Numbered from the stretch's first letter, positions 1 to 9,257 are shown. The stretch is DNA of 64,000 nucleotides from an uncultured Bacteroidales bacterium (GCA_944320465.1 CALUHO010000008.1:1-64000), one strand, 5' to 3'. Notes: generated by a model from the sequence alone, not told the origin. A program made the numbers and translations.

Positions 1-106
1 GTTTCTCGCTACGCCTCGACGTAGCCCGCTACGCCTTCGGCTAGGCGAGAAGCATGCTGCATGACACAAGCGGGCAGTCTCCCCAAAGTCTGATGACCGA
101 TTTGGG
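1..106 (+). repeat. Element A copy 1 (truncated by window edge)
   Basis: This is the right-hand part of a 193-bp dispersed element found complete at 2879-3071, 7765-7957, 9285-9477 and 30251-30443. It contains the structured core (TTTCTCGC ... GGCGAGAA) and the right terminal inverted repeat ending CCGATTTGGG at 106. The left part lies outside the window. Its TIR reads GTCTGATGACC where the complete copies have GTCTAATGACC. It lies upstream of the restriction-modification operon, in opposite orientation to the copy at 2879-3071. Confidence 0.85.
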
Positions 107-136
107 TTCGACCCAAATCGGTCATCAGACTTTGGG
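82..136. repeat. Perfect 26-bp inverted repeat with 3-nt loop
   Basis: Arms 82-107 and 111-136 are perfect reverse complements around the loop TCG. The left arm is the end of element A copy 1. The right arm is a solo inverted copy of the same element end. It would form a very stable hairpin just upstream of the restriction gene, and may act as a terminator or insulator or mark a recombination scar. No long T-run follows it. Confidence 0.8.
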
Positions 137-177
137 TTAAATTTCCTTAAAAACCGCCAAGCACTCCAAAAATGGAA

Positions 178-185
178 TACCTTTG
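178..185 (+). promoter_or_regulatory. Candidate -7 box for the R-M operon
   Basis: TACCTTTG matches the Bacteroidota -7 consensus TAnnTTTG and ends 26 nt before the restriction gene start at 212. No clear -33 TTTG is seen, so this rests on one box. Confidence 0.4.
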
Positions 186-211
186 CCTCTGACAAAAGGA
201 ACCACCGACTC

Positions 212-1279
212 ATGGACACAAGCAAAATCGAACCGGGATTATTCGGACAGAAACATTCCAGCCGCGATTACACCAAAGCGGCAAGCTGGGGAAAAAACAT
301 CTTCAACAGTGCCTTCCCTGCATCATTAGTCGCCTACATGCATTCCAAAAACATCGAACCAGTTTATCTCTGCACCGATAAAAACAACAAACTAATCCAC
401 ACCCATATCTCCGCAACGAATCTATACAAAATAGACCCGCTGTCCGATTCCGCTTATTATAACTTTGAAGCAGGCTTCGCCTCTTTTGAGAAATTCTATT
501 CCGGCAATCGAGAAAAAATCGACTTGGTAATGGTGAACCGCACCACCAACGAAAGCCTCATCGGACTTGAAATAAAACTCACTGCTCTCCCTGACAACAC
601 TACAAAAAAAGATTCAGAAGAAAAATACAGCTGCGAAATCGTTGTCCGTCCCCCGACTATATGCTTCTTGGCTTGCAGCATCTGCGAATTATTCAAATCA
701 GACAAAGAAAAAAATTCTTTAAGAAAAATATTGAATCTTGTTCCCAAAATCAACCATTGGGCAGAAGTAGATGAAGTACTTCCACATTTTGAAAAAATCG
801 AAAATTCCATCAATGAAATAGCTAAACTCATACACAAAAAGCAAACCCCTCTGATTATTCAGCCAGTATGGAAAATGAAAGACGGGAAATTAGCCAATGA
901 CTGTTTGGATGTTTTTGCTTGGTCGAACCTCGCAGTCCTGCAAATGTGCCACTCTACGGGAAACACAAGCAAAACAGAGATTTCCCGATTCCAACGGTCG
1001 TTAATCTGGGTCTACCTCATGCTGAAAGATTACGTTGATTATGACATCTTTGACTATATTCGAATCATCAAAGACCATTCGTACCAAAACGCTAACGATA
1101 AGGCTTTCGCTTTGCCGGGAACCGCGTCATGGAAGCTTCTTCATTGCCAAGAACTCACTCACCCACGCATACAAAAAAGCGAAATAAAGAACATCATATT
1201 AGGTGGAGGCCAGAATCTGCTAAGCCCGGAACGCCGTTTTGATGCCGTCGTTGCAAACAGCCCTGACCTGTTCGATTAA
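212..1279 (+). CDS. HindVP-type type II restriction endonuclease
   Basis: 355 residues. The protein resembles the HindVP restriction endonuclease family, judged from the FEAGFASFEKFYS stretch (about 85-97) and the GLEIKLTALPDNT block (118-130). A PD-(D/E)xK-like core can be read as D104, then E120-I-K122. It would cut unmethylated DNA at a short palindrome. The family founder cuts GRCGYC, but the specificity here cannot be read from the sequence. The stop is followed after 13 bp by a C5-cytosine methyltransferase on the same strand, the usual R-M order. The start at 212 follows a TACCTTTG box. The pair lies between inverted copies of element A, which suggests acquired DNA. The family call is from recalled motifs, not a search. 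Confidence 0.8.
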   Translation: MDTSKIEPGLFGQKHSSRDYTKAASWGKNIFNSAFPASLVAYMHSKNIEPVYLCTDKNNKLIHTHISATNLYKIDPLSDSAYYNFEAGFASFEKFYSGNREKIDLVMVNRTTNESLIGLEIKLTALPDNTTKKDSEEKYSCEIVVRPPTICFLACSICELFKSDKEKNSLRKILNLVPKINHWAEVDEVLPHFEKIENSINEIAKLIHKKQTPLIIQPVWKMKDGKLANDCLDVFAWSNLAVLQMCHSTGNTSKTEISRFQRSLIWVYLMLKDYVDYDIFDYIRIIKDHSYQNANDKAFALPGTASWKLLHCQELTHPRIQKSEIKNIILGGGQNLLSPERRFDAVVANSPDLFD

Positions 1280-1292
1280 CTGGAAATAAGCG

Positions 1293-2291
1293 ATGAAAGC
1301 CGTTGATTTGTTTTGCGGATGCGGAGGCATGAGCCTGGGATTCGAACTCGCGGGTTTCCATATAGAAGCCGGTTTCGATAATTGGGAAAATGCCATCGAG
1401 GTGTACCATGCCAATTTCGCCCATCCCGTTTTCAAAACAGACCTGAAAGACACTGAAAAAGCTATCAGGCAAATTACTGCATTCTCTCCAGACATTATCA
1501 TCGGCGGTCCTCCGTGCCAGGACTTCTCCTCTGCGGGCAAACGCAATGAAGATAATGGCCGAGGCGACTTGACTGTCTGCTATGCCCGGATTGTGGCCGG
1601 AATCCAGCCTGAATGGTTCGTCATGGAGAATGTAGCCCGGATAGTCAAGACACAAAAACTGATGGATGCAAAAAGAATTTTCAGCCAAGCCGGGTACGGC
1701 ATGACACAATACATCTTGGATGCCAGCCTCTGCGGAGTTCCCCAAGCCCGCAAACGCTTTTTCCTGATAGGAAAGAAAAACACAGGCAATGACTTCTTGA
1801 TGCCTGTCATCGAGAAAAACCTTGCCGGAAAGCCGATGACCGTAGCCGACTACCTCGGAGACGAAATAGACATCGAATTCTACTACCGGCATCCAAGAAG
1901 CTACGCAAGGAGAGGCATCTTCAGCATCCATGATCCCAGCCCGACCATCCGAGGGGTCAACCGTCCCATGCCCAAAGGATACGCCTTGCATCCCGGCGAC
2001 CCTGTAACATCCTTGGAGGGCATCCGCCCCTTGACAACGGAAGAACGCAGCCGAATCCAGACATTCCCTCCTTCGTTCAAGTTCATCGGGAGCAAGACTG
2101 ACAAAGAACAAATGATAGGCAATGCCGTTCCAGTCAACCTTGCCCGTTTTGTCGGGTCGGCCATAAAAGAATACATTGAAGCCGCTCAAAATACCAAACA
2201 TTCATACACAAAAATGAATTCAAGACCCTATAACGCCCCTGTACAACTACCCATGACCTTGGCCGAGCCGAACTGCAATGACGCGAATTAG
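1293..2291 (+). CDS. DNA (cytosine-5)-methyltransferase of the R-M system
   Basis: 332 residues. The protein has the classical order of C5 methylase motifs. Motif I is DLFCGCGGMSLGFE (5-18), which binds AdoMet. Motif IV is GGPPCQDFSS (71-80) with catalytic Cys75. Motif VI is ENV (112-114). Motif VIII is QARKR (about 154-158). Motif X is GNAVPVNLA near the C-terminus. It transfers a methyl group to cytosine C5 and protects host DNA from the partner nuclease at 212-1279. The target-recognition region between motifs VIII and X is short, as in small monospecific type II methylases. About 35 residues follow motif X and show no recognisable domain. It is probably cotranscribed with the nuclease. 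Confidence 0.95.
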   Translation: MKAVDLFCGCGGMSLGFELAGFHIEAGFDNWENAIEVYHANFAHPVFKTDLKDTEKAIRQITAFSPDIIIGGPPCQDFSSAGKRNEDNGRGDLTVCYARIVAGIQPEWFVMENVARIVKTQKLMDAKRIFSQAGYGMTQYILDASLCGVPQARKRFFLIGKKNTGNDFLMPVIEKNLAGKPMTVADYLGDEIDIEFYYRHPRSYARRGIFSIHDPSPTIRGVNRPMPKGYALHPGDPVTSLEGIRPLTTEERSRIQTFPPSFKFIGSKTDKEQMIGNAVPVNLARFVGSAIKEYIEAAQNTKHSYTKMNSRPYNAPVQLPMTLAEPNCNDAN

Positions 2292-2386
2292 CAGACTCAG
2301 AGTATCAAGAGTATCCAATAGCCACAAACTCGCAGCACATACCAGACAGAGAGCAACATTTTCAGATCAATGCACCGATAAAACAC

Positions 2387-2776
2387 ATGGAAAAAGAAGA
2401 ACTTTATAAGAAAATCAGCAAGTATTGCGCCTACCAGGAGCGATGCCGGAGCGAAGTAAGGACGAAACTCCGGCAAAGCGGGGCAAGCCCGCAAAGCATC
2501 GAAGCCATCCTTGCCCGTCTGGAACAGGAAGGCTATTTGGATGAAGAACGGTTCGCCCGCGCGTATGTCCGGGGCAAGTTCCGCATCAACGGCTGGGGAA
2601 GGCTCAAAATCCGGAACGGGCTTAGGGCAAAACTAATCGACAGCAGTCTGATTGAAACCGCCATCAAAGAAGAAATCAATGAAGAAGAGTATATAGAACT
2701 TTTAAAAAAAATCCTCTCCAGCAAAGGCCTGCAAACAGTCCTCTCCAGAGGCTTTGAACCAAGCTTGATCAAATAA
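2387..2776 (+). CDS. recX: Regulatory protein RecX
   Basis: 129 residues. The sequence has the helical-repeat pattern of RecX, with ARLEQEGYLDEERFARAYVR (43-62) and the C-terminal SRGFEPSLI. RecX binds RecA filaments and limits recombinase activity. It is slightly shorter than the usual 150-160 residues of Bacteroidota RecX, mainly at the N-terminus, but the three repeat regions look present. It sits 95 bp downstream of the methylase and shares the interval bracketed by element A copies 1 and 2. No recA is nearby. Whether it shares a transcript with the R-M genes is not clear. Confidence 0.85.
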   Translation: MEKEELYKKISKYCAYQERCRSEVRTKLRQSGASPQSIEAILARLEQEGYLDEERFARAYVRGKFRINGWGRLKIRNGLRAKLIDSSLIETAIKEEINEEEYIELLKKILSSKGLQTVLSRGFEPSLIK

Positions 2777-2878
2777 TCACAACGAACGGCCACAGCCCCG
2801 GTCCCCTTCCTTGAACCAATCTCAACGAACAATTCCAGGAAAGGCTTTGCCGGTTCTCGCAAAATCCCTACATTTGAA

Positions 2879-3071
2879 CCCAAATCGGTCATTAGGCTTC
2901 GGGGAGATTGCCCGCTTGTGTCATGCAGCATGCTTCTGGCCTAGCCGAAGGCGTAGCGGGCTACGTCGAGGCGTAGCGAGAAACAGGATGCGGACAGAAG
3001 CGGGCAAGATGCCCGAAAGCCTAATTTTCCCAATCAGAAATGGACTCGGCGTGTCTAATGACCGATTTGGG
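2879..3071 (-). repeat. Element A copy 2 (complete, 193 bp)
   Basis: Full element in minus orientation. The termini CCCAAATCGG and CCGATTTGGG form inverted repeats. A 5-bp direct duplication TTGAA lies on both sides (2874-2878 and 3072-3076), which supports movement by transposition. The internal arms TTGCCCGCTT.../...AAGCGGGCAA and TTCTCGC/GCGAGAA are nested, so the whole unit can fold into one long hairpin. No transposase is encoded. Confidence 0.9.
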
Positions 3072-3331
3072 TTGAAGCCGAGGGTGATTGATTTTTTAGC
3101 ATTAAGGAATATTGAATAAGACTAACAGGTCGCACAGACCTATGCCATTTTTACAACCTGCCGGAAGGGTCTGATTATGCACATCCAATGGAAAATCCCG
3201 TAACCGCAGCCCCAAGCTACATTACCCGATTATCATAGGACACAGCATAACCAGTGGCCGACGCTCAATTCCGGATCCAACCAATAAAACCAACCTTCTC
3301 TGCCGGCCAAGAAGCACTAAAATCACTCATT

Positions 3332-6300
3332 ATGAAACATTTATGTTTCTTTGACCGTCTTTACATGACAGTCGCAAGCTTGTGCGTATTCGCCAGCATC
3401 CTGCCCGCCCAACCGGTATCGGGAACGACAACTGCCAAACCTGACGGCATGGCCACTATTGTCCTGAAAGTGGACAAGCCTGTCTATCCCGATGGAAGCG
3501 GCTACCAAATGCTTATCGACAACACTGGCCGAGCCCGTGCATTCTGGGACGGCTTGGAAGGCGACATTTTTGATCCTTCCGATGCCGAAGAAGCCTATGC
3601 GCTCTGCCCGTACAAGATTCCGGAAGATGCAGACCCCAACTATTGGACATCGGCCATCATCGACCAAGGGGAAAGCGACAGCATTTCCGTCCCTGCAGGA
3701 GTCTACGATATTGCCATCATTAACCCTACCACAGAATACGATGACTGGGGATATCCCACGGATGGATACCTCCATATCGCTTACCAAGGCATCTACTCCT
3801 CCCTGAGCATGACAGCAGGGGCCACTTACGTCTTTGAAGTAAGCTTGGATCCAATAAGCGAGAATGACTTGGTTACCTATTACCCGCCTGCCAATCTGGT
3901 AGACTTGACCGCCACGCAAATCCACATCCCGGCTGCCTCATACAACCTCGGCACACAGGAAACCATCGGGTTCGACATAAGCAACATCAGCAGCACGGAT
4001 GCCACAACACCATTTGCCGTTTACTATCAAATCAACAACAACTTGCCCGTAGAAGAAACCTGCTCCATAGAAATCCCGGCCGGAGACACAGCAACCTACA
4101 CCTTCTCCACTGCAGCGGATCTGAGCCAGACACAAATCTACGACATCAAATGCTGGAGCACGTATCCGGGCGACCCCGACCCGGCCAACGACACCGCATC
4201 CGGCCAAACCGAACGTCAGGAAGTCTGCGAAATCCCCTATGTGGAACATTTTGACGACCCTGACTGCCTGGATGATTGGACTTTGCTTGACCGTAATCCA
4301 AATACTACAGGATGGGAGTTCATGAACAACATCTATTTAGGCGATGCCACCGGCAACAGAGATGGAGGTGCAGCCTTCTTCTGGTACAGCGATGAAGGGA
4401 ATGCCGACAATTACCTCATCAGCAAGCCCATCCGCCTCAAGACCGGACAGAACAACATTTCTTTCTATTACCGTCCCAAAACCTCGGTTTACCCCGAGTC
4501 TTTCGAGTTCCTGATAGGCGGGGACATCGTTCCTGAGAACATGACGCTCATCAACAAATGGGAAAACCTGATGGACAATTCTTTTTGGGGCATATACAAC
4601 TACAACATCCAAGTACCGGAAGACAGCGTCATCCACTTGGCCTTCCATGTCACTTCTCCTGCCGGAGCAGGAGGCCTATGGATTGACGAGGTCAGCGTCA
4701 ATTCCGGAAGCGTAACCAACAATCCCGACTTGGAAGTCAGCCAAGTGATGCTCCCCTTGTCCGCATGCCACCTCTCCGACCAGACACCTGTCTTTGCCAG
4801 CATCAAAAACGTGGGCAGCGACACAGCTTGGGGCTTCCGGGCATGGTACTCGGTCAACGGCGGGGATGCCATCTATCAGGACTTTCAGGACACTTTGGTT
4901 AGAAACGACACCAAAGATTTCTATTTTGCAGAAACAGCCGATTTCTCGGAAGTCGGACAGACATACACGGTAACGGTAGGCGTCGAACTCACCGCCGATG
5001 CCGCTGTTCCGGAAATCAATCTGGACAACAATACGGCGCAAGCATCCACGACCCACCGTACACCAATCGTCCCTCCCTATGCCAGTGTTTTTACGAACTT
5101 GGACTGGAGACCCTATGAAGCCGAATCCTGGACCTTGAGAAGCGACACCAGCTACTACGCCAGAACCGGACATGCCCCCTTGGTTTCCGATTGCTTCGAC
5201 CTGGAACCCGGTCAGTATTACTTCACCTTCCTGTATGCGGCCGGTTCGCTCAATTGGGGTACCACCAACTACGAAAACGATATCCTTCAATTCAGCATGG
5301 GAAATTCCACGGAAAGCCCCGACACATGGGAAGTATTCTACTCCGACACGACACATACGTCCGGCAACATGGCAGATCCTTATATCTGGGGCGAAACCAC
5401 CTTCACCGTTGAAACAGCCGGAACCTATGCATTTGCCATTACCGTGATGAATTCCCCCAACGGCACAGCCTTCCGGTCTATCCGCATCAGTCCGATAGTG
5501 GAGCATGAAGCCCGCATAAACCATGCCGGCATCTCGTTACCAGCCTATGCACCCTTAGACCAGCTCAAATCGGCAATCACAAGCGCGGAAATAGAAAACC
5601 GAGGTTCCGAGGCAGCCACTGCCACCGTGGAAATCACGCACAATGGCGAACCTCTCGGCAAGCAGGAAAACATCGACTTGGCTGCCGGAGAAAAGAAAGC
5701 AGTGGCCATCTCCACGCCCATCTTGGATGCCGTTGCCGGAAGACGGGTCGATATCGAAGCCATTGTCAGCATCGAATCCGAACCCGCCGAACTTTTAGAC
5801 GACAACCGTTTTGCATTTTCCATCAACGCCACCGACAGCGTTCTGAAACGGGATCATTTTGAAGGAGATTTTGCCAATTGCAACGCTATCGGTACCAGCC
5901 GTCCTTCTTCGCTGGGAATCCCTTACACCTTGGAGGCCGCCGATACCCTGACTTCCATCGGCATCGGCTTTGCCGACAAGGCCGGAGAAAACCCGCTCTC
6001 CTTTGCGCTGTTGGAATGGAATCCGGAAAACGAGCAATACGGGCAGGAAATATATTCCTACTCCGGTTTACGGGGAAAAGAAGCTGCCCTGCATATTTAT
6101 CCTGTCCCCGACCTGATTCTGCCCACCGGAGACTATTTGCTGAGAATCAACCAACTCAACATAAACAGCCTTGACCTTGTTGTGGATGAAGCGGAAGACG
6201 GGCTATTCTACAATATTTATGCCGATGGCAGTCTTGAAGCAGAAAACGATTTGGGCAATCCCTGCGTCCGTCTGAATTTCGGGCATAACGGAAAGGTTTA

Positions 6301-7429
6301 TCCCAAGGATGTCATGATTGAAAAAATTGCCAAGCCGGTAGAAGAAGGGGTATTCAGCATCAATGAACCCGTAGAAGTAGTCCTCTTTAACAAAGGAACG
6401 GAAGCCACCGGAGAATTTTCCACCTATTGCTTGGCAGACAAGACTTTGCTGGAAATGCCGGTAAGATCCATGCAACCAGGAGAACGCAGAAGCATAATCT
6501 TTGAAGCAGACCTGAGCAGTCCGCAGACGCATGTCCTGACCATCTACACCCAGCTTGCCGGGGACGGCAATACCGGAAACGATACGGCAAGCCTCATGGT
6601 CAATTGCCTTGAAGCAACGGATCCCTATGTCATGGATTTTGAAAATTGCGTGGACTTTGCCATTTCCAACTTCAATCCTACATGGACTTCGGTTGACCAA
6701 GACCAGGCTTATTCCTACGGAATCATTGACTATACATTCCCCAATAGCGGGATGCCATTCGGATTTATCGCATTCAATCCTTCCGGCTGCACACCCGATG
6801 CGCAGTCCATAGCTCCTGCTTACCAAGGCGAAAAATACGGTGCCAGCTTCTGCGCCATCGGGAAAGACAACAACGACTGGCTCATCTCGCCGGCACTGCT
6901 TTTGCCGCAAGACACGGCCTTCCTCCGCTTCTACGCAAAATCCATCAGCGAGGAAGAAGGGAATGAACGTTTCAATATCTTAATCAGCACGGAAAATTCC
7001 AGCATTGCCGGCTTTGAACCCATTGGGGAAACGCTTTCCGCCCCGTTTGAATGGACGCCGTTCTCCATCGATTTGAGCGCGTATGCCGGGCAGACGGTGC
7101 AAATCGCCATCCAATGCGTGTCTTCCGATGCCTTCATCTTCATGATTGACGATATCCGCATATCCAAACCCGACGTAGGCTTGCAAGCCAGTGTTTTCGG
7201 GGATGTCTCCATCTACCCCAATCCGGCAGAAGAATCTTGCCAGATCCAAGGAAGCAACATTTTCACAGGCATCGAGGTTGCCGACATGAGCGGCCGGATT
7301 GTCTACCGGAACATGAATCTTGCCACCGGCAACTTCCTGCTACATGTAGACAACTGGAATTCAGGATTATACCTAATAAAATTATACAAAAAGGAAGAGA
7401 ACGCAGTATTCAAGTTGATTGTACGGTAG
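3332..7429 (+). CDS. Large T9SS-secreted protein with DUF2436-like and cleaved-adhesin-like domains
   Basis: 1365 residues from the ATG at 3332; an upstream in-frame ATG at 3254 would put 26 residues before the signal peptide. The signal peptide runs to about VFASILPAQ. A region at about 45-180 (GSGYQMLIDN, then VPAGVYDIAIINP) resembles the DUF2436 domain of Porphyromonas haemagglutinins. It is followed by CARDB-like segments and two jelly-roll cleaved-adhesin/choice-of-anchor-J modules; the second holds NDWLISPALLL and IFMIDDIRISKP. The last 75 residues form a T9SS sorting domain (VSIYPNPAEE ... FKLIVR). It is probably an outer-surface or secreted adhesin, and no peptidase motif was seen. 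It is a distant relative of the three proteins at 51-60 kb. Confidence 0.85.
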   Translation: MKHLCFFDRLYMTVASLCVFASILPAQPVSGTTTAKPDGMATIVLKVDKPVYPDGSGYQMLIDNTGRARAFWDGLEGDIFDPSDAEEAYALCPYKIPEDADPNYWTSAIIDQGESDSISVPAGVYDIAIINPTTEYDDWGYPTDGYLHIAYQGIYSSLSMTAGATYVFEVSLDPISENDLVTYYPPANLVDLTATQIHIPAASYNLGTQETIGFDISNISSTDATTPFAVYYQINNNLPVEETCSIEIPAGDTATYTFSTAADLSQTQIYDIKCWSTYPGDPDPANDTASGQTERQEVCEIPYVEHFDDPDCLDDWTLLDRNPNTTGWEFMNNIYLGDATGNRDGGAAFFWYSDEGNADNYLISKPIRLKTGQNNISFYYRPKTSVYPESFEFLIGGDIVPENMTLINKWENLMDNSFWGIYNYNIQVPEDSVIHLAFHVTSPAGAGGLWIDEVSVNSGSVTNNPDLEVSQVMLPLSACHLSDQTPVFASIKNVGSDTAWGFRAWYSVNGGDAIYQDFQDTLVRNDTKDFYFAETADFSEVGQTYTVTVGVELTADAAVPEINLDNNTAQASTTHRTPIVPPYASVFTNLDWRPYEAESWTLRSDTSYYARTGHAPLVSDCFDLEPGQYYFTFLYAAGSLNWGTTNYENDILQFSMGNSTESPDTWEVFYSDTTHTSGNMADPYIWGETTFTVETAGTYAFAITVMNSPNGTAFRSIRISPIVEHEARINHAGISLPAYAPLDQLKSAITSAEIENRGSEAATATVEITHNGEPLGKQENIDLAAGEKKAVAISTPILDAVAGRRVDIEAIVSIESEPAELLDDNRFAFSINATDSVLKRDHFEGDFANCNAIGTSRPSSLGIPYTLEAADTLTSIGIGFADKAGENPLSFALLEWNPENEQYGQEIYSYSGLRGKEAALHIYPVPDLILPTGDYLLRINQLNINSLDLVVDEAEDGLFYNIYADGSLEAENDLGNPCVRLNFGHNGKVYPKDVMIEKIAKPVEEGVFSINEPVEVVLFNKGTEATGEFSTYCLADKTLLEMPVRSMQPGERRSIIFEADLSSPQTHVLTIYTQLAGDGNTGNDTASLMVNCLEATDPYVMDFENCVDFAISNFNPTWTSVDQDQAYSYGIIDYTFPNSGMPFGFIAFNPSGCTPDAQSIAPAYQGEKYGASFCAIGKDNNDWLISPALLLPQDTAFLRFYAKSISEEEGNERFNILISTENSSIAGFEPIGETLSAPFEWTPFSIDLSAYAGQTVQIAIQCVSSDAFIFMIDDIRISKPDVGLQASVFGDVSIYPNPAEESCQIQGSNIFTGIEVADMSGRIVYRNMNLATGNFLLHVDNWNSGLYLIKLYKKEENAVFKLIVR

Positions 7430-7496
7430 CAATCAAACTAAAAACAGCCTCCAACCATATGTAACTGCAAGAGGCCACCAAGGTATTCTTCATGCA

Positions 7497-7539
7497 AAGC
7501 ACCCCTGCCGGAACGACATTCATTCCAACAGGGGTGCTT
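7497..7539 (+). terminator. Hairpin downstream of the large T9SS gene
   Basis: AAGCACCCCTG (7497-7507) pairs perfectly with CAGGGGTGCTT (7529-7539) over a 21-nt loop, 68 bp after the stop at 7429. No T-run follows, so it may be a transcript end or stabiliser rather than a classical terminator. The rest of 7430-7764 shows no gene. Confidence 0.6.
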
Positions 7540-7764
7540 CCATATTCCGAACCCTCCAGACCAAAGCCTGATCCTTAACGGCACGCCGCAGGCAAACTCC
7601 TTGTCCCGACTCAATCCATAGCAAATACAATCCCTGCGCAAACCTTCCAAGCGGAGATACAATACAAATCAAATTAACCGAAGACATAGGAAGCGGCTGG
7701 GACTCGATACCACAAAGGGTTTTTCTTCCTATCTTCGCACTTCCAGTTTCATTGGTGACTTGAA

Positions 7765-7957
7765 CCCAAATCGGTCATTAGACACGCCGAGTCCGTTTCT
7801 GATTGGGAAAACGAGGCTTTCGGGCATCTTGCCCGCTTCTGTCCGCATCCTGTTTCTCGCTACGCCTCGACGTAGCCCGCTACGCCTTCGGCTAGGCGAG
7901 AAGCATGCTGCCTGACACAAGCGGGCAATCTCCCCAAAGTCTAATGACCGATTTGGG
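7765..7957 (+). repeat. Element A copy 3 (complete, no target duplication)
   Basis: 193 bp, with the same termini and core as the other copies. The left flank is TTGAA (7760-7764) and the right flank is ATAAA (7958-7962), so the 5-bp duplications do not match. The right end abuts a GNAT coding fragment that is cut off at the junction. Recombination between two copies, or a deletion, explains both facts. Confidence 0.9.
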
Positions 7958-8170
7958 ATAAACGACACTGCCGGCAATCTTCTCCCCCACCAAGGCTAAC
8001 ATGTCCAATTCCGGCACGAACGCAGGATGATCCCGCATGATATGCAGCAGATAATGTTCGGTACAAGCCGGAGTATATACATTCCAGAAAGCCTCCCGCA
8101 CCACCTGTTCGACAGTGGCATAATCCGCAGGCTGTTCCCGACGGATAACGAGTTCCTTCGACAAATCCAT
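7958..8170 (-). pseudogene. GNAT N-acetyltransferase, 5' fragment cut off by element A
   Basis: The frame starts at 8170 and gives about 71 residues of a GNAT-family N-terminus (VIRREQPADYATVEQVVREA, then ALVGEKIAGSVVY). It then runs into element A copy 3, which adds about 20 element-encoded residues before a stop at 7892. The acetyl-CoA binding motif (R/Q-x-x-G-x-G/A) and the rest of the fold are missing, so the product should be inactive. The missing 3' part is not elsewhere in the window. Family membership rests on the short preserved segment. Confidence 0.75.
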
Positions 8171-8231
8171 TTTCTGAAAAATCCAAGTGTTCGTTCTACA
8201 AAAGAATACAAAAGGAGAGTCCGGTAGCGTT

Positions 8232-9257
8232 TCAAGCTTTCCGCCTTCCGTTAATCAAAGGCAACAAACACAGAGCCACAATCCCACCAATGATGATAAT
8301 CAAGGTCTGCGCTCCCCAGGAAATCCAACCGGCCGTGTAGCCCAAGGTCTTGGCAATGCCGAATACGCTCAAGGTTTCGGAAATAATGACCGGATAGACC
8401 CCGATGCCGCCCGGTGTCAGCATCACGCCAATCGTTCCCATGGCCAATGCAATCAAGGCTATGCCCAGACCGGTATCGGACAAGGCTTCCAAACTATGGA
8501 ATGCGCAATAACTCATGAACCAGTAACAAATCCAGATGCCCAAGCTCCAAAGCACAAACAGCCACGGATGCTTCAAATGACGTAATGAAAGAAGGCCTTC
8601 GCCGAACCCATTGAATATCTTGGCAATTTTCTTAAGCCAGCTGTTTTCCGGGAGGTTCCCCTTATGCCGGCGGTAATACAACACAAAACCAACCACTGCC
8701 AAGACGGCCGCCACCATCAAGACAACCGCCCAAAACAACAGACCAACCTTGGACTCCACACCCCGGTTGAACATCCCTTCCACATAAGTATGAAGTGCTT
8801 TGTATTCAATGCAAAACGATAAAACAAAAACCAAAAGGAAACAAAGCATGTCAATGACACGCTCGCTGACCACCGTTCCCAAGGATTTTTCCACTGGAAT
8901 CCGTTCATAGCGGTACATGAAGGTGCAGCGCATCACTTCGCCTAACCTTGGTATCGCCAAATTGGCAAAATAAGCCACCAAAACGCTCAAAAAAGTATTA
9001 TGGAACCTCGGTTTGTACCCCAACGGTGTCAACAGCATATTCCATCGCAAAGTCCTGAATACATTGCTCAGCAAACCGAAAACGGCCACCATGGCCACCA
9101 ATACCCAATCCGCCCCACGAAAAGCATTCCAAATTTCAGCCTTTTCTACAGAGGTAAGGTTGCGCTGGAACAACCAGATAATAAAAAGGCCAAGTCCGAA
9201 GAACAGGATGAACTTCAGAACTTGGCGTATATTTTTGGCAACAGAGGCTTTCATCAT
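8232..9257 (-). CDS. Flippase-like (LPG synthase TM / UPF0104) integral membrane protein
   Basis: 341 residues from the ATG at 9257; longer in-frame starts lie inside element A copy 4. About eight hydrophobic helices are visible. The family segments LRWNMLLTPLGYKPRF, LAIPRLGEVMRCTFMYR and MLTPGGIGVYPVIISE match the lysylphosphatidylglycerol-synthase-type transmembrane domain (PF03706). Members of this group sit in the inner membrane and are implicated in lipid or lipid-linked substrate flipping; no substrate can be named here. Element A copy 4 lies 28 bp upstream of the start and probably occupies the native promoter region. The next gene downstream is the broken GNAT. Confidence 0.8.
   Translation of the reverse strand: MMKASVAKNIRQVLKFILFFGLGLFIIWLFQRNLTSVEKAEIWNAFRGADWVLVAMVAVFGLLSNVFRTLRWNMLLTPLGYKPRFHNTFLSVLVAYFANLAIPRLGEVMRCTFMYRYERIPVEKSLGTVVSERVIDMLCFLLVFVLSFCIEYKALHTYVEGMFNRGVESKVGLLFWAVVLMVAAVLAVVGFVLYYRRHKGNLPENSWLKKIAKIFNGFGEGLLSLRHLKHPWLFVLWSLGIWICYWFMSYCAFHSLEALSDTGLGIALIALAMGTIGVMLTPGGIGVYPVIISETLSVFGIAKTLGYTAGWISWGAQTLIIIIGGIVALCLLPLINGRRKA

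Noticed and set aside
1194..2201. 335-codon minus-strand frame over the methylase
   Set aside because: It lies antisense to a gene with all C5-methylase motifs and shows no family pattern.
2811..3119. 102-codon frame covering element A copy 2
   Set aside because: The same peptide (SRRRSGLRRGVARNRMRTEA) appears at every element A copy; it reflects the repeat, not a conserved gene.
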